Counted from the first letter of the stretch, positions 52,724-61,331 are shown. The stretch is 64,000 bases of DNA from JBCBSZ01 sp039818945 (GCA_039818945.1 JBCBSZ010000024.1:1-64000), one strand, 5' to 3'. Made by a program: numbers and translations. The notes: generated from the letters alone by a model not told the origin.

Positions 52724-52753
52724 TCAGGTCCAGCTGTTGCCCTCGAAGATCAC
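52724..52753 (-). CDS. Mini-gene 2 of the array: peptide MIFEGNSWT (GTG start)
   Basis: This copy is the informative variant. The tyrosine codon is TTC (Phe) and the ATG has become ATC, but a GTG now stands one codon upstream. GGAGGT at 52759-52764 is again 5 nt from that GTG. So start codon, ribosome-site spacing, an aromatic residue and the EGNSWT ending are all conserved despite base changes, which argues for real translation. Confidence 0.64.
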   Translation of the reverse strand: MIFEGNSWT

Positions 52754-52807
52754 CGCACACCTCCTTCCCGCTCTCGACTCGCACTCGCTTCCGACACCGC
52801 TGCTGGA

Positions 52808-52834
52808 TCAGGTCCAGCTGTTGCCCTCGTACAT
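52808..52834 (-). CDS. Mini-gene 1 of the array: peptide MYEGNSWT
   Basis: First copy in transcription order. Nine codons; GGAGGT at 52840-52845, 5 nt from the ATG, inside a GAAAGGAGGTGCGAG leader. The stop is covered by the CTGGA-CCTGA-TCCAG inverted repeat. Copies are spaced 79-85 nt start to start. Confidence 0.66.
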   Translation of the reverse strand: MYEGNSWT

Positions 52835-52889
52835 CTCGCACCTCCTTTCCGTCTCGCTGCCGGGTGGCTCGTTCGTTCTGAGGTCATCC

Positions 52890-52922
52890 TCTGACGGATC
52901 CGCGATCTGCGGATCGGTCAGA
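52890..52922. promoter_or_regulatory. Long leader hairpin upstream of the mini-gene array
   Basis: TCTGAC-G-GATCCGC pairs with GCGGATC-G-GTCAGA around the loop GATCT: 13 base pairs with a single G-G mismatch. It lies 55 nt upstream of the first mini-gene and would be in its 5' leader, or act as a protein-binding palindrome. There is no U run for termination in either direction. Confidence 0.6.
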
Positions 52923-52943
52923 TGACGTATTCGCCGAGACGGC

Positions 52944-52972
52944 GATGACGTACGTCGCCGACGTACGTCATC
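52944..52972. promoter_or_regulatory. 29-bp perfect palindrome between the array and the MFS gene
   Basis: Arms GATGACGTACGTC and GACGTACGTCATC flank GCC. A partial copy of the arm (GATGACGTA) occurs at 52921-52929. It is centrally placed in the divergent intergenic region, so a dimeric regulator bound here could control both the array and the MFS-LuxR operon. Cognate regulator unknown. Confidence 0.7.
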
Positions 52973-53081
52973 CGCGGCCGTGCCGGGCCCGCGGCGCGGG
53001 GACGGGCGCGATCGATGCGCAGCCCCGGCTGGTACCGTCCGGCCCCGCAGACGGGTGACGCGGACCGAGGAGGTGTCGCCG

Positions 53082-54251
53082 TTGTTGAGGCTGACGCCCA
53101 GCCGCGACTTCCGCCTCATCTGGACCGCCAGCATCGCCTCGCAGCTCGGGGACTGGTCGGCACGCCTGGCGATCGCCCTCCTCGTGCTCGAACGGGGCGG
53201 TGGAGCCACCACGGTGGGCATCGTCGGCATGCTCTTCGTGGTGCCGTGGCTCGGGCCCGGCCAGCTCCTCACGTCGTTCGCGGCCCGTTTCGGCCGCCGG
53301 ATCGTGCTGTTGACCTGCGACAGCCTCCGCGGCCTGGCGTTCGTCGCCATCGGCGTCTGGAGCCCGCCGACCCCGGCGCTGCTCGTCATCGTCGGCGCGG
53401 CGGCCCTGATCGACCCGGTCTTCGAGGCCACGAAGTCGGCGTTCGTCACCGAGATCGTGTCGAAGGAGGACTACTCCGAGGCCATCCAGGTCACCCACGC
53501 CGCCAACCAGGCGTCGTCGCTCGCCGGCTACGCCCTCGGTGGCGTCACCGTGGGGTACCTGGGAGCCGAGTTCACGCTCCTGTTGAACGGCGCCTCGTTC
53601 CTCGTGTCCGCCCTGCTGATCTCCCAGGTGAAGCGGAGCGGACGGCGCGACGAGACCGAGTCCTCCAAACCGAGCCTCGCCGCCGCGCTGCGCTACCTGC
53701 GCGCCGACCGGGTCTCGGCGCTCGCGTTCGCCACGACGGTGGTCGTCGTGACCGCGGCGATGTCGGTCGAGAGCCAGGTCGCCGTGTACGGCACGGCCGT
53801 CGCCTCGTTCAACGAGCAGACGGTCGGTCTGCTGAGCGCCATGTCGCCCGCGGCCACGTTGGTGGCCGTCGCGCTCCTGAGGACCTCGGGCGACGACATC
53901 ACCCTGTTGCGACGCGCCATGTTCCTGTCCGGACTGGCCGGGGCGGCGGGGGCGGCACTGCTCTTCGCCGGGGTCGGCGGGTTCCTCGCGTTCGTCGCCT
54001 TCGGGTTGATCGGTGTGGTGTTCAGCTTCGCATCACCGACGAACATCGTGGTCGGACGCCGGCTGCCGGAGGACAACCGGGTGGCGATCTTCTCGATCCT
54101 GCAGACCGGCGTGTTCCTCGGGCTGTCCGTGGGCTCGCTCGGCGGCGGTTTCTTCTCCGAGGCCACGAGCCCGGAGTTCGCCGCCGGGGTGGCGTTGACT
54201 GTGACAGCCGTCACACTATTGGCGGCGACCACCCTGCGTGGTCAAGACTGA
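53082..54251 (+). CDS. MFS transporter (MFS_3/EntS-like exporter)
   Basis: The 389-residue protein has about 12 spans, with DFRLIWTASIASQLGDWSARLAIALLVL, the loop AARFGRRIVLLTCDSLRG after helix 2 (motif A-like), and LPEDNRVAIFSILQTGVFLG late in the sequence. It resembles the EntS/MFS_3 group, which exports siderophores, antibiotics or small peptides. The TTG at 53082 is chosen because GAGGAGG at 53067-53073 sits 8 nt upstream; GTGs at 53055 and 53073 fit worse. It is divergent from the mini-gene array and 4 nt from the LuxR regulator. Confidence 0.84.
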   Translation: MLRLTPSRDFRLIWTASIASQLGDWSARLAIALLVLERGGGATTVGIVGMLFVVPWLGPGQLLTSFAARFGRRIVLLTCDSLRGLAFVAIGVWSPPTPALLVIVGAAALIDPVFEATKSAFVTEIVSKEDYSEAIQVTHAANQASSLAGYALGGVTVGYLGAEFTLLLNGASFLVSALLISQVKRSGRRDETESSKPSLAAALRYLRADRVSALAFATTVVVVTAAMSVESQVAVYGTAVASFNEQTVGLLSAMSPAATLVAVALLRTSGDDITLLRRAMFLSGLAGAAGAALLFAGVGGFLAFVAFGLIGVVFSFASPTNIVVGRRLPEDNRVAIFSILQTGVFLGLSVGSLGGGFFSEATSPEFAAGVALTVTAVTLLAATTLRGQD

Positions 54252-54255
54252 CGGC

Positions 54256-57228
54256 ATGGCGGGCGCAGCGGGAGGGGACGAACCCCCGGTCGAGGTGCTC
54301 ATCGGGCGAGACGACGAGTTGGCGCGACTGCGAGAGATCGCCGACCTGGCCGTCGAGCAGGGTGGGCAGATGGTGCTCGCCTCGGGCGAGGCCGGGATCG
54401 GCAAGAGCACCCTGACCCGGGCGTTCGAACGCCAGCTCGCCAGCACCGGATGGGGCACCCACATCGGGTACTGCATCGAGTTCGCCGATCGACCCTCCCC
54501 GTTCGGCCCCGTCGTGAGCATCCTGCGTTCGCTGCTCCTGGAACACCTCGACGACGTCGATGCCGTCATCGGCCACCACCGTCGTGACCTCGCTGCGTTG
54601 CTCCCCGAGCTGGCCGACCCCGATGCGGCCGGCGCGTCGTTCGCCGGCGACGTCGATCGGCTCTTCGACGCCATCGCTGCCACCCTCGCCGCGGCCGCCG
54701 AGCACCGCCCCCTCGCCATCATCGTCGAGGACATCCACTGGGCCGATGCCGCGACGCGCGATCTGCTCGCGGCGCTCGTCCGCGGTCTCGACCGGTCCCG
54801 CGTCCTCCTGTTGACCACGGAACGTAGTGGCGCCACGTCGAGATCTCACCCCCTGCGGACCTGGGTCGCCGAGCACCGCCGACTCGCCAACGTGCACGAT
54901 CTCCCGCTCCACGGGCTGCGGCGCCAGGAGCTGGCGGCCCAGGCCCACCACCTCCTGGACGAGGAGCCCGACGATGCGCTCGTCGACGAGCTGCTCGAGC
55001 GGACGCACGGCAACCCGTACTTCGCCCACGAGCTCCTCGTCGCCCGACGCGACGGCGACCTCGCGCTGCCGATCTCACTGGTCGACTTCCTGTCGAGCCG
55101 CATCGCCCGCCTCGACGATCGCGAGCGGGAGATCCTCCGCGCCCTCGCCGTCGTCGGTGGTGTCGCCGACCACCGGATGCTCGACGCCATGCTCCCCGAC
55201 CTCGACGTGGGGCCGGGGCTGAGGACGCTCTTCGACGGCTCGACGCTCGAGGTCGACGGCAACGATCTGGTCTTCGGCCACGCCCTGCTCCGAGAGGCGA
55301 TCCTGCGCGACGTGCTCCCGTTCGAGGCCGAGGAGCTGCACCGCCGGGCCGCCGAGGTGCTCCAGGCCGACCCTCGACGCGGCAACTCGCTCTCCGACCT
55401 CACCAGCCTGGCGGTCCACTGGCGGGAGGCCGGCGACGCCGAGCAGAGCCTCGCGGCGGCGAGCAAGGCGGCGTTGGCGGCCGCCGGTGTCGCCGCCTAC
55501 GAGGCCGCGGCGGACATGTCGCTCCAGGCGTTGCACGAGTGGCCGGCCGTGGCCGAGCCGGAGGAGGCAGCGGGCATGACCCGCGACCGGCTCCTGGGCC
55601 GCGCCGCGGAGTGGCTGACGAGTTGCTACCGGAGCGAGGAGGCCGTCGAGCTGCTCGACGGCGCCCTCGGGAGCTGGGGCCGCGAGCTGCCCGATGCGAA
55701 GCAGGCCCGGCTGCTCGCCGCGCTCGCCCCCATCAACTGGCACCTGGGCCACCCGGAGGAGACCGCCCGGGTCCTCGCCGCGGCCGCGCGCCTCGTCGGC
55801 GACGACCGCTCGCCGGAAGCGGCGATCGTGCACCACCGGATCTCGAAGCAGGCGCTGGCCGATGGGCAGATCCACCCGGCGCTGCACGCCGCCGAGCGGG
55901 CCATCGAGATCGCCGCCGAGCACGGTCCGGAGGTCGTACTGATCGAGGCGCTGACCACCAAGGCGCTCGCCGTCGGGGTGACCCTCGACCTCGACGACGG
56001 GGTCGCGCTGGCCCGCGAGGCCCGCCAGCGCGCCCTCGACGCCCGTCTGGTGTCGCAGGTCGCGAACACGTACCACACCGAGATGTTGATCATCGTCTTC
56101 CGCGACGGGCGCACCGCGGCCTGCCTCGATGCCAGCCGCGCCGGGCTGGCGTACGCCGAGCAGCACTGCGGGCCACGGTGGCGGGCCGAGTTCCGCCTCG
56201 ATCTGTGCCTCGGGCTCGTGGAGGCCGGGCGACTGATCGAGGCCGAGCCGCTCCTCGAGGTCCTGCTCGGCAGCGAGCTCGACGACCTCCGCCGGCTCAC
56301 GGTCCTGCAGGCGGCCGGCCTGCACGCCCTCGCATCAGACGAACCCGACCTGGCCGCGGCCTTCCTCGACGACGCCGACGAGATCGCCGAGCGCTTCCAG
56401 TCCGCCCAGGAGACCGGGTTCCAGTCGCGGCTCCGCGCCGAGCTGTCACGACGCCAGGGCGACCTCGACGCCGCGTCCGACCACATCGACCAGGCCCTGA
56501 CCCTCCAGCTCGCCGGCGACAACCTCAGCTACACCCGGGAGTCGATCGTCGAGCGACTCCGCATCGTGCGCGCCGGCGACGATCCATCGGCCCACCTGGA
56601 CGAGGCCACCGCGTTGGTCGAGGGCTTCGAGGGGCCGGGCCTCGCCAACCGAGCCATGCGGGCGTTGATGGACGTCGAGCTCGCTGCGATCGCCGGCACG
56701 TTCGCGCACGAGGGCGCCGGCCGGGCCATCGAGCTCCTCGACGAGTCCGGGTTCCTCCACGAGGCGGCACAGGCGAGGCTCCTGCTCCTCGAGCACCAGA
56801 TCGCGGCCGGTGCCGCTCATCGCGACGAGGTCGAGACCGGCCTGCACGAGCTGCACGACCTGACGACGACGCACGGCATGACCTGGCTGACCCGACAGGT
56901 CGTCGCGATCGCCGAGGCCGAGCACGTGCCGGGGATCGGCCACGACGAGCCCACCGCGTCGGCCGAACCGCCGCCCAGGGAGCTCCCCCACCACCTCACC
57001 GCCCGCGAGGTCGAGGTGATGTCGCTGCTCGCCGACGGTCTGACCAACAAGGGCATCGGCGAGCGCCTCTTCGTGAGCCCGCGGACGGTCAGCACCCACA
57101 TCTCCAACCTCCTCGCCAAGCTGGGTGTCTCCAATCGCGGCGAGGCCGCCGCGGCGTACCACCGCCTCGGTCTGGCCGACGTGATCGACCTGCGCGACGC
57201 CGCGGACCAGACGCCGGCCGCCGGCTGA
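54256..57228 (+). CDS. LuxR-family transcriptional regulator with AAA ATPase (LAL/MalT-like)
   Basis: The 990-residue protein has an N-terminal AAA_16-type ATPase (Walker A GEAGIGKST near 44-52, Walker B LAIIVEDIHWAD). A long alpha-helical, TPR-like sensor region spans about 350-880. A C-terminal LuxR helix-turn-helix (HLTAREVEVMSLLADGLTNKGIGERLFVSPRTVSTHISNLLAKLGVSNR) completes it. These large ATP-binding regulators respond to small ligands. ATG at 54256, four bases after the MFS stop (a GTG at 54238 also overlaps it), so the two are co-transcribed. Its target may be the palindrome at 52944 and the mini-gene array. Confidence 0.9.
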   Translation: MAGAAGGDEPPVEVLIGRDDELARLREIADLAVEQGGQMVLASGEAGIGKSTLTRAFERQLASTGWGTHIGYCIEFADRPSPFGPVVSILRSLLLEHLDDVDAVIGHHRRDLAALLPELADPDAAGASFAGDVDRLFDAIAATLAAAAEHRPLAIIVEDIHWADAATRDLLAALVRGLDRSRVLLLTTERSGATSRSHPLRTWVAEHRRLANVHDLPLHGLRRQELAAQAHHLLDEEPDDALVDELLERTHGNPYFAHELLVARRDGDLALPISLVDFLSSRIARLDDREREILRALAVVGGVADHRMLDAMLPDLDVGPGLRTLFDGSTLEVDGNDLVFGHALLREAILRDVLPFEAEELHRRAAEVLQADPRRGNSLSDLTSLAVHWREAGDAEQSLAAASKAALAAAGVAAYEAAADMSLQALHEWPAVAEPEEAAGMTRDRLLGRAAEWLTSCYRSEEAVELLDGALGSWGRELPDAKQARLLAALAPINWHLGHPEETARVLAAAARLVGDDRSPEAAIVHHRISKQALADGQIHPALHAAERAIEIAAEHGPEVVLIEALTTKALAVGVTLDLDDGVALAREARQRALDARLVSQVANTYHTEMLIIVFRDGRTAACLDASRAGLAYAEQHCGPRWRAEFRLDLCLGLVEAGRLIEAEPLLEVLLGSELDDLRRLTVLQAAGLHALASDEPDLAAAFLDDADEIAERFQSAQETGFQSRLRAELSRRQGDLDAASDHIDQALTLQLAGDNLSYTRESIVERLRIVRAGDDPSAHLDEATALVEGFEGPGLANRAMRALMDVELAAIAGTFAHEGAGRAIELLDESGFLHEAAQARLLLLEHQIAAGAAHRDEVETGLHELHDLTTTHGMTWLTRQVVAIAEAEHVPGIGHDEPTASAEPPPRELPHHLTAREVEVMSLLADGLTNKGIGERLFVSPRTVSTHISNLLAKLGVSNRGEAAAAYHRLGLADVIDLRDAADQTPAAG

Positions 57229-57308
57229 GGCGCGCCCTCACCGGTCCGGTCTCGCTCCCGCGGGTAGCGTTCCCTCCGGGCGCCTCACCGGGGAGAGGAG
57301 CTGGCACG

Positions 57309-58154
57309 GTGCGGATCGAGCGGCTCTCCGACCACACCAACGAGCTGCTGACCGACACCGAGGGGCAGCGGCGCGACGTCGCAGCGCGACAGGCCGAGGC
57401 GACCGCGCTGGTCGACGAGGCCGCGGCGGGATACGGCGACGCCTACCGCCGCAAGTCGCTCTGGCAACGCCTCCGCGGCGTCGAGACCGACGAGGAGGCG
57501 GCCGCTCGACAGCGACTCGAGGAGGCCCACGCCCGCCGGCGTGCCGCCGACAACACCCAGCTCGACCTCACCGACGGGGCCAACCAGCGGTGGGCCGGGG
57601 TGCAGGGCGAGCAGTCCATCGACGATCGGTTCCGCGACGAGCTGGACGACGACTGGCTCCTGCTGCGGGGCTACCGCAACCGGGCCGGCACCGTCGACGC
57701 CGTGCTCATCGGCCCTGCCGGTGTGTGGACGATCGAGGTGAAGAACCGGAGCATCGCGCTGCGCATCGACGGTGACGACTGGCGCTACGACAAGATCGAC
57801 AAGTGGGGCAACATCCGCAGCGACGGCCGGGCCACCGATCGCAGCGGCCGGAGCTGGGGGCGCATCGTCCGCGAGGTCGCCACCGACCTCGCGGAGTGGC
57901 TCCACCGCAACGATCTGACCGTTCGGGTCCACACGGCGGTGGTGCTGGTGCACACCAGGTCCCAGCTCGGACCGGTCCGCGCCCCGGGCGTCGATCACGT
58001 GACCAACGACCTCCGCGACCTCCTCCGCGTGATCCGGTCGACCCCCGTGACGTTGCACCCGGCCGACCGGCGCACGATCGCCAAACTCGTGCGCCGCGAC
58101 CACCGCTTCCACGAGGAGCGGCGCGCCCGCAGCGAGGCGCGCCGCCGGACCTGA
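57309..58154 (+). CDS. NERD-domain nuclease-related protein
   Basis: The 281-residue protein has an N-terminal charged helical region (residues 1-90, Arg/Glu/Ala-rich) followed by a NERD domain: GVQGEQSIDDRF, DDWLLLRGYRNRAGTVDAVLIGPAGVWTIEVKN. Here the D-x and E-x-K residues correspond to the PD-(D/E)xK-like nuclease core. The function may be DNA or RNA processing linked to stress. GTG at 57309 follows GAGAGGAG. It stands alone after the LuxR gene with an 80-nt gap. Confidence 0.83.
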   Translation: MRIERLSDHTNELLTDTEGQRRDVAARQAEATALVDEAAAGYGDAYRRKSLWQRLRGVETDEEAAARQRLEEAHARRRAADNTQLDLTDGANQRWAGVQGEQSIDDRFRDELDDDWLLLRGYRNRAGTVDAVLIGPAGVWTIEVKNRSIALRIDGDDWRYDKIDKWGNIRSDGRATDRSGRSWGRIVREVATDLAEWLHRNDLTVRVHTAVVLVHTRSQLGPVRAPGVDHVTNDLRDLLRVIRSTPVTLHPADRRTIAKLVRRDHRFHEERRARSEARRRT

Positions 58155-58290
58155 GCCACAGCGACTCGTGGTCACGGACCTGCCGCCCGGCTCGCTACCG
58201 TGCGGGTGCGCCCCGTCCGACGAGCAGGTCGTTCCCCATGCCAGGCCCCCGTCGCAGCTCCCCCACCGCGCGTCCTCCAGCGGGCGGCCG

Positions 58291-59019
58291 ATGATCCCGT
58301 CCGAGCTCGACGGGCTCCTGCCCAACCTCCGCGACGTCGGCGGGCTCCCGGCAGCCGGCGGACGTCGGGTGCTGCACGGTCGGCTCTATCGCAGCGACGG
58401 CCTCCAGCGCCTCGACCCCGACCAGCGCGCCTCGATCGTGACCGGTCTCGGGGTCCGGACCCTGATCGACCTGCGATCCGAGCTCGAGCGCGGGCGCACC
58501 GGTGAGGTCGACGCACCCGGTGGCGCCGTCATCCACCGCGTCCCGATCCTCGACGGCTCCTACATGCAGGCCGCGGCCGACGGGCTCACGCTGGTCGACA
58601 TGTTCGACGCCATCGCCTTCCGTGAGACGGCGGCGCTCGCCGAGGCCGTGGCGCTGCTCGCCCGACCTGACGCCGGCCCGACCCTGGTGTTCTGCACCGC
58701 GGGCAAGGACCGCACCGGCGTCCTCGTCGCCCTCGTCCTCGATCTGCTCGGCGTCGACCGCGACGCGATCGCGGCGGACTTCACCGCCTCGGCGGACGGG
58801 GTCGCCCGCATCATCGAGGCGTTCCTCGCCAACTTCGACGACGGTGAGCTGCCCGACATCCCGCCCGACGTCCTCTCCGCACCACCCGAGGTCATCGTCG
58901 ACCTCCTCGAAGCGGTCGACGAGCGGGCCGGCGGGGCGAGGTCGTTGCTCACCGGCGCCGGGCTCGACCCGTCCGCCGCCGACCGTCTCGCTTCGGTGCT
59001 GCTCGAGCCTCGGTCCTGA
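58291..59019 (+). CDS. Tyrosine-protein phosphatase (bacterial DSP/PTP type)
   Basis: The 242-residue protein has NLRDVGGLPAAGGRRVLHGRLYRSDGLQRL and the catalytic loop FCTAGKDRTG (C-x5-R; Cys near 135), typical of Mycobacterium PtpB-like lipid/tyrosine phosphatases. A conserved Asp in the entry loop (DLRSELERGR) is present. ATG at 58291 is chosen, since the frame upstream is Pro/Ser-rich. It would remove phosphate from tyrosine or phosphoinositides; the substrate is unknown. It is convergent with the sigma-like gene. Confidence 0.88.
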   Translation: MIPSELDGLLPNLRDVGGLPAAGGRRVLHGRLYRSDGLQRLDPDQRASIVTGLGVRTLIDLRSELERGRTGEVDAPGGAVIHRVPILDGSYMQAAADGLTLVDMFDAIAFRETAALAEAVALLARPDAGPTLVFCTAGKDRTGVLVALVLDLLGVDRDAIAADFTASADGVARIIEAFLANFDDGELPDIPPDVLSAPPEVIVDLLEAVDERAGGARSLLTGAGLDPSAADRLASVLLEPRS

Positions 59020-59025
59020 GCGGGC

Positions 59026-60477
59026 TCAGCCCTCGTCGCAGCCGAGCACGGTGAGGCTGAACGGCCGTCCGAGCAACTCGTCGGGACCGCTGTCGAAGCT
59101 CCCGTCGAAGAGCACGCCGTTGGCCGTCTCGCTCGTGGCGGTGATGGCACCCCCGGCCTCGACCGTTCCGGTCCAGACGACGGTGTCGACGTCGGTGCCG
59201 TTCGTGAAGGTCACGACGACCCGTTGCTCGTCGTCGTCGGCGTACTCGAGCTCGGCGTCCAGGCGATTAGCCGTCGCCACGCACTGCACCGTCGTGAGCG
59301 AGGTCAGGTCACCGTTCGCAGCCGTCGAACCCTCCTCCGGCGCGACCGCCAGCCAGCCGGTCCCCTCGGAGCTCCGGCCGAGGTCGACGGCGTACTCGAC
59401 CGGGCCCTCCCCCGTTGCTGCGACCTGGACGATGCGATCACCGGTCGACTCGAACACCTGGAGCGCAGCGCCGGATCCTTCCGCTGCCACCTGGTTGCCA
59501 CCGTCGTCGAGCACCAGGACCCCGACGCCGGCGACTGGCCCGGGCACGACGAGCGACTCGCCGTCGCCGATGGACGTCCGCCACTGCTCGGCTCGCCCGT
59601 CGAGCGTCCCGTCCAGCGTCGCCGCGCCATCGGAGAACGACGCATCCCCACGATCGATCGGCCCGGTGTCCGGCGCCTCCGTCGTCGTCGGCACCGCGGT
59701 GGTCGTGGGAGCAGCCGTGGTGGTCGGGGCCGGGGCCGTGGTGGTGGTCTCCGGTAGCCCGCTCGTCGTCGTCGACGCGACCGTCGTCGAGGTCGGTGCG
59801 ACGGCCTCGGTCGTGCTGGTCACGATGGCCACGATCTCGTCGTCTCCGTCGTCGTCACCGGCGAGGATCAATGCCAGCCCGGCGATGAGGACGACCGCGA
59901 TGGCGCCGACCACGACCCACACCCACGTGGGCGTCCGCCGGGGCGGCGGCACGGCGGCGCCCATCGCCTCGCGCTCCACGCCGTCCCAGAACGGTGGCGA
60001 GGCCGGGGCGATCGGGAGATCCCTCACCCGCGCCACGAGCGAGGGATCATCGACGCCCGCCAGTGTGGGGACCCGCTCGCGCAGCGACCGCGCGGCACCG
60101 TTGCTCAGGTCGACCACCCGCTCCGGAGCGACGCTCAGCACGCTCGCTGCGTCGGTCACCGACAGACCCTCGACCCCGACGAGCAGCAGCGCTGCCCGCT
60201 CGTTCGCCGGAAGTGCGTGGAAGGCGGTGGCGAGCTCGTCGTCGGCGGATGCCGACGCGAGCGAGGTCGTGCGCAGCGCCAGGCTGCTCGCCCGCACCTC
60301 CCAGAACATCCGAACCGACGGGCGGTCGCCCTCGAGCACCGGCAGCTGCTGGGTGACCGCCGTGGAGTAGGCGCGGCGGAGTGCCTCGTCGGCCCGCCCC
60401 GGGACGAGATGGGAGGCGAACCGCCGGAGGGCCGGGTCGGCGAAGCGGAGGTCGCGGACGATCTGGTCTGGGGTCAT
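59026..60477 (-). CDS. Membrane-tethered sigma-region-4-like protein
   Basis: The 483-residue protein begins with a cytoplasmic ~180-residue part whose residues about 85-136 (LPANERAALLLVGVEGLSVTDAASVLSVAPERVVDLSNGA) match the sigma-70 region-4 helix-turn-helix. A membrane span (183-207), a Thr-rich linker (about 220-265) and a C-terminal extracytoplasmic ~210-residue domain of beta strands and repeats of uncertain fold follow. This is a one-component membrane-to-nucleus-like design, similar to ECF sigmas with C-terminal membrane tails. ATG at 60477. Its start overlaps the end of the upstream papain-fold gene by 4 nt. Confidence 0.78.
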   Translation of the reverse strand: MTPDQIVRDLRFADPALRRFASHLVPGRADEALRRAYSTAVTQQLPVLEGDRPSVRMFWEVRASSLALRTTSLASASADDELATAFHALPANERAALLLVGVEGLSVTDAASVLSVAPERVVDLSNGAARSLRERVPTLAGVDDPSLVARVRDLPIAPASPPFWDGVEREAMGAAVPPPRRTPTWVWVVVGAIAVVLIAGLALILAGDDDGDDEIVAIVTSTTEAVAPTSTTVASTTTSGLPETTTTAPAPTTTAAPTTTAVPTTTEAPDTGPIDRGDASFSDGAATLDGTLDGRAEQWRTSIGDGESLVVPGPVAGVGVLVLDDGGNQVAAEGSGAALQVFESTGDRIVQVAATGEGPVEYAVDLGRSSEGTGWLAVAPEEGSTAANGDLTSLTTVQCVATANRLDAELEYADDDEQRVVVTFTNGTDVDTVVWTGTVEAGGAITATSETANGVLFDGSFDSGPDELLGRPFSLTVLGCDEG

Positions 60478-61148
60478 GTCACTCCCTGCTCGTCGCCCGC
60501 TCGTTCGTTCGCGACGCGGAACCAGGCGCCGTCGGGTTCCGGCACGTCGACCACCTCGACCTCCGGGCCCAGGCCGGCACCGACCAGCTCGAGCCGGTCG
60601 CCGCTCCAGAACCGCCCGGGGTCGTACCAGTTGGGCGGCCGCTCCTCGCCGAGGAGCCCCATCCGCTCGTAGGTCACGGCGACGAGCTCGGCGCAGTAGA
60701 GGTCGCTCAGGGGCACGTCGCGCCGGACCCGGCCCTTCAACCAGCGGCTGGCCAGCGACGCCATCCCGGGGAAGTGCCGGCCGTTCAGGTCGTCGACGGC
60801 GCCGAGCGCGAGGTCCTCCATTTCGGGCGTCACGACGATGTCGATCTGCCGGAACAGCGCCCGCTGGCCGTAGCGGTGGGTCCACACGCTCACGGCGTGG
60901 AGCAGCCGGTGGAGCTGGGCGCCCCGCTGGCGACGACCGGTCCAGACGTCCGGGATGCGGCCGGCCAGCTCGGCGTGCCACAGCAGCGGCGGCAGATCCT
61001 CGAGCGCGAGGACCATCGACACGTGGTTGACCGGGCTGTTCGTGAACGCTCGGATGGCACGGTCGGCCGGCGTCTTGCCCTGAAAGAGCCAGATGTCTCC
61101 GGACGCCGCGACCTCGATCGCCTCGTCGAACGGGATGGTCGTCCTCAT
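60474..61148 (-). CDS. YiiX/YebB-like papain-fold (permuted NlpC/P60) protein
   Basis: The 224-residue protein has the circularly permuted NlpC/P60 pattern. An HV-containing start (TNSPVNHVSMVLALED, His) is followed later by the catalytic cysteine in DLYCAELVAVTYERMG. The order His then Cys indicates the permuted (YiiX/LRAT-like) group. GDIWLFQGK opens the domain. Members act as peptidases or lipid acyltransferases. No signal peptide is visible. ATG at 61148. It is translationally coupled (ATGA) to the sigma-like gene. Confidence 0.74.
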   Translation of the reverse strand: MRTTIPFDEAIEVAASGDIWLFQGKTPADRAIRAFTNSPVNHVSMVLALEDLPPLLWHAELAGRIPDVWTGRRQRGAQLHRLLHAVSVWTHRYGQRALFRQIDIVVTPEMEDLALGAVDDLNGRHFPGMASLASRWLKGRVRRDVPLSDLYCAELVAVTYERMGLLGEERPPNWYDPGRFWSGDRLELVGAGLGPEVEVVDVPEPDGAWFRVANERAGDEQGVT

Positions 61149-61169
61149 CGATGCCCTACCGTTCGCACC

Positions 61170-61331
61170 GTGAACAGGTGGAAGCTGATCGGCCTCGCCG
61201 GGATCGTCGGCGCCGTCGGCGTGACCGGGGCGACGGTCATCCGGCGCCGTCGGGCGTTCGACGACATCGAGCCCGACGAGCTGCGCGAACGCCTCCACGA
61301 GCGGCTGCGAGCGGCGCAGGCGCGGGGCTGA
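61170..61331 (+). CDS. Small single-span membrane protein
   Basis: The 53-residue protein starts MNRWKLIGLAGIVGAVGVTGATVI, an N-terminal membrane span, followed by RRRR and an amphipathic helix DDIEPDELRERLHERLRAAQA. GTG at 61170 is only 21 nt from the divergent papain-fold gene, so both share a tiny promoter region. Function unknown; it resembles many small actinobacterial membrane proteins. Confidence 0.6.
   Translation: MNRWKLIGLAGIVGAVGVTGATVIRRRRAFDDIEPDELRERLHERLRAAQARG

Noticed and set aside
52563..52845. Reading the four repeats as a CRISPR-like or REP array
   Set aside because: The units contain a conserved SD, start codon and stop, spacers share sequence, and there is no cas gene or REP-type transposase.
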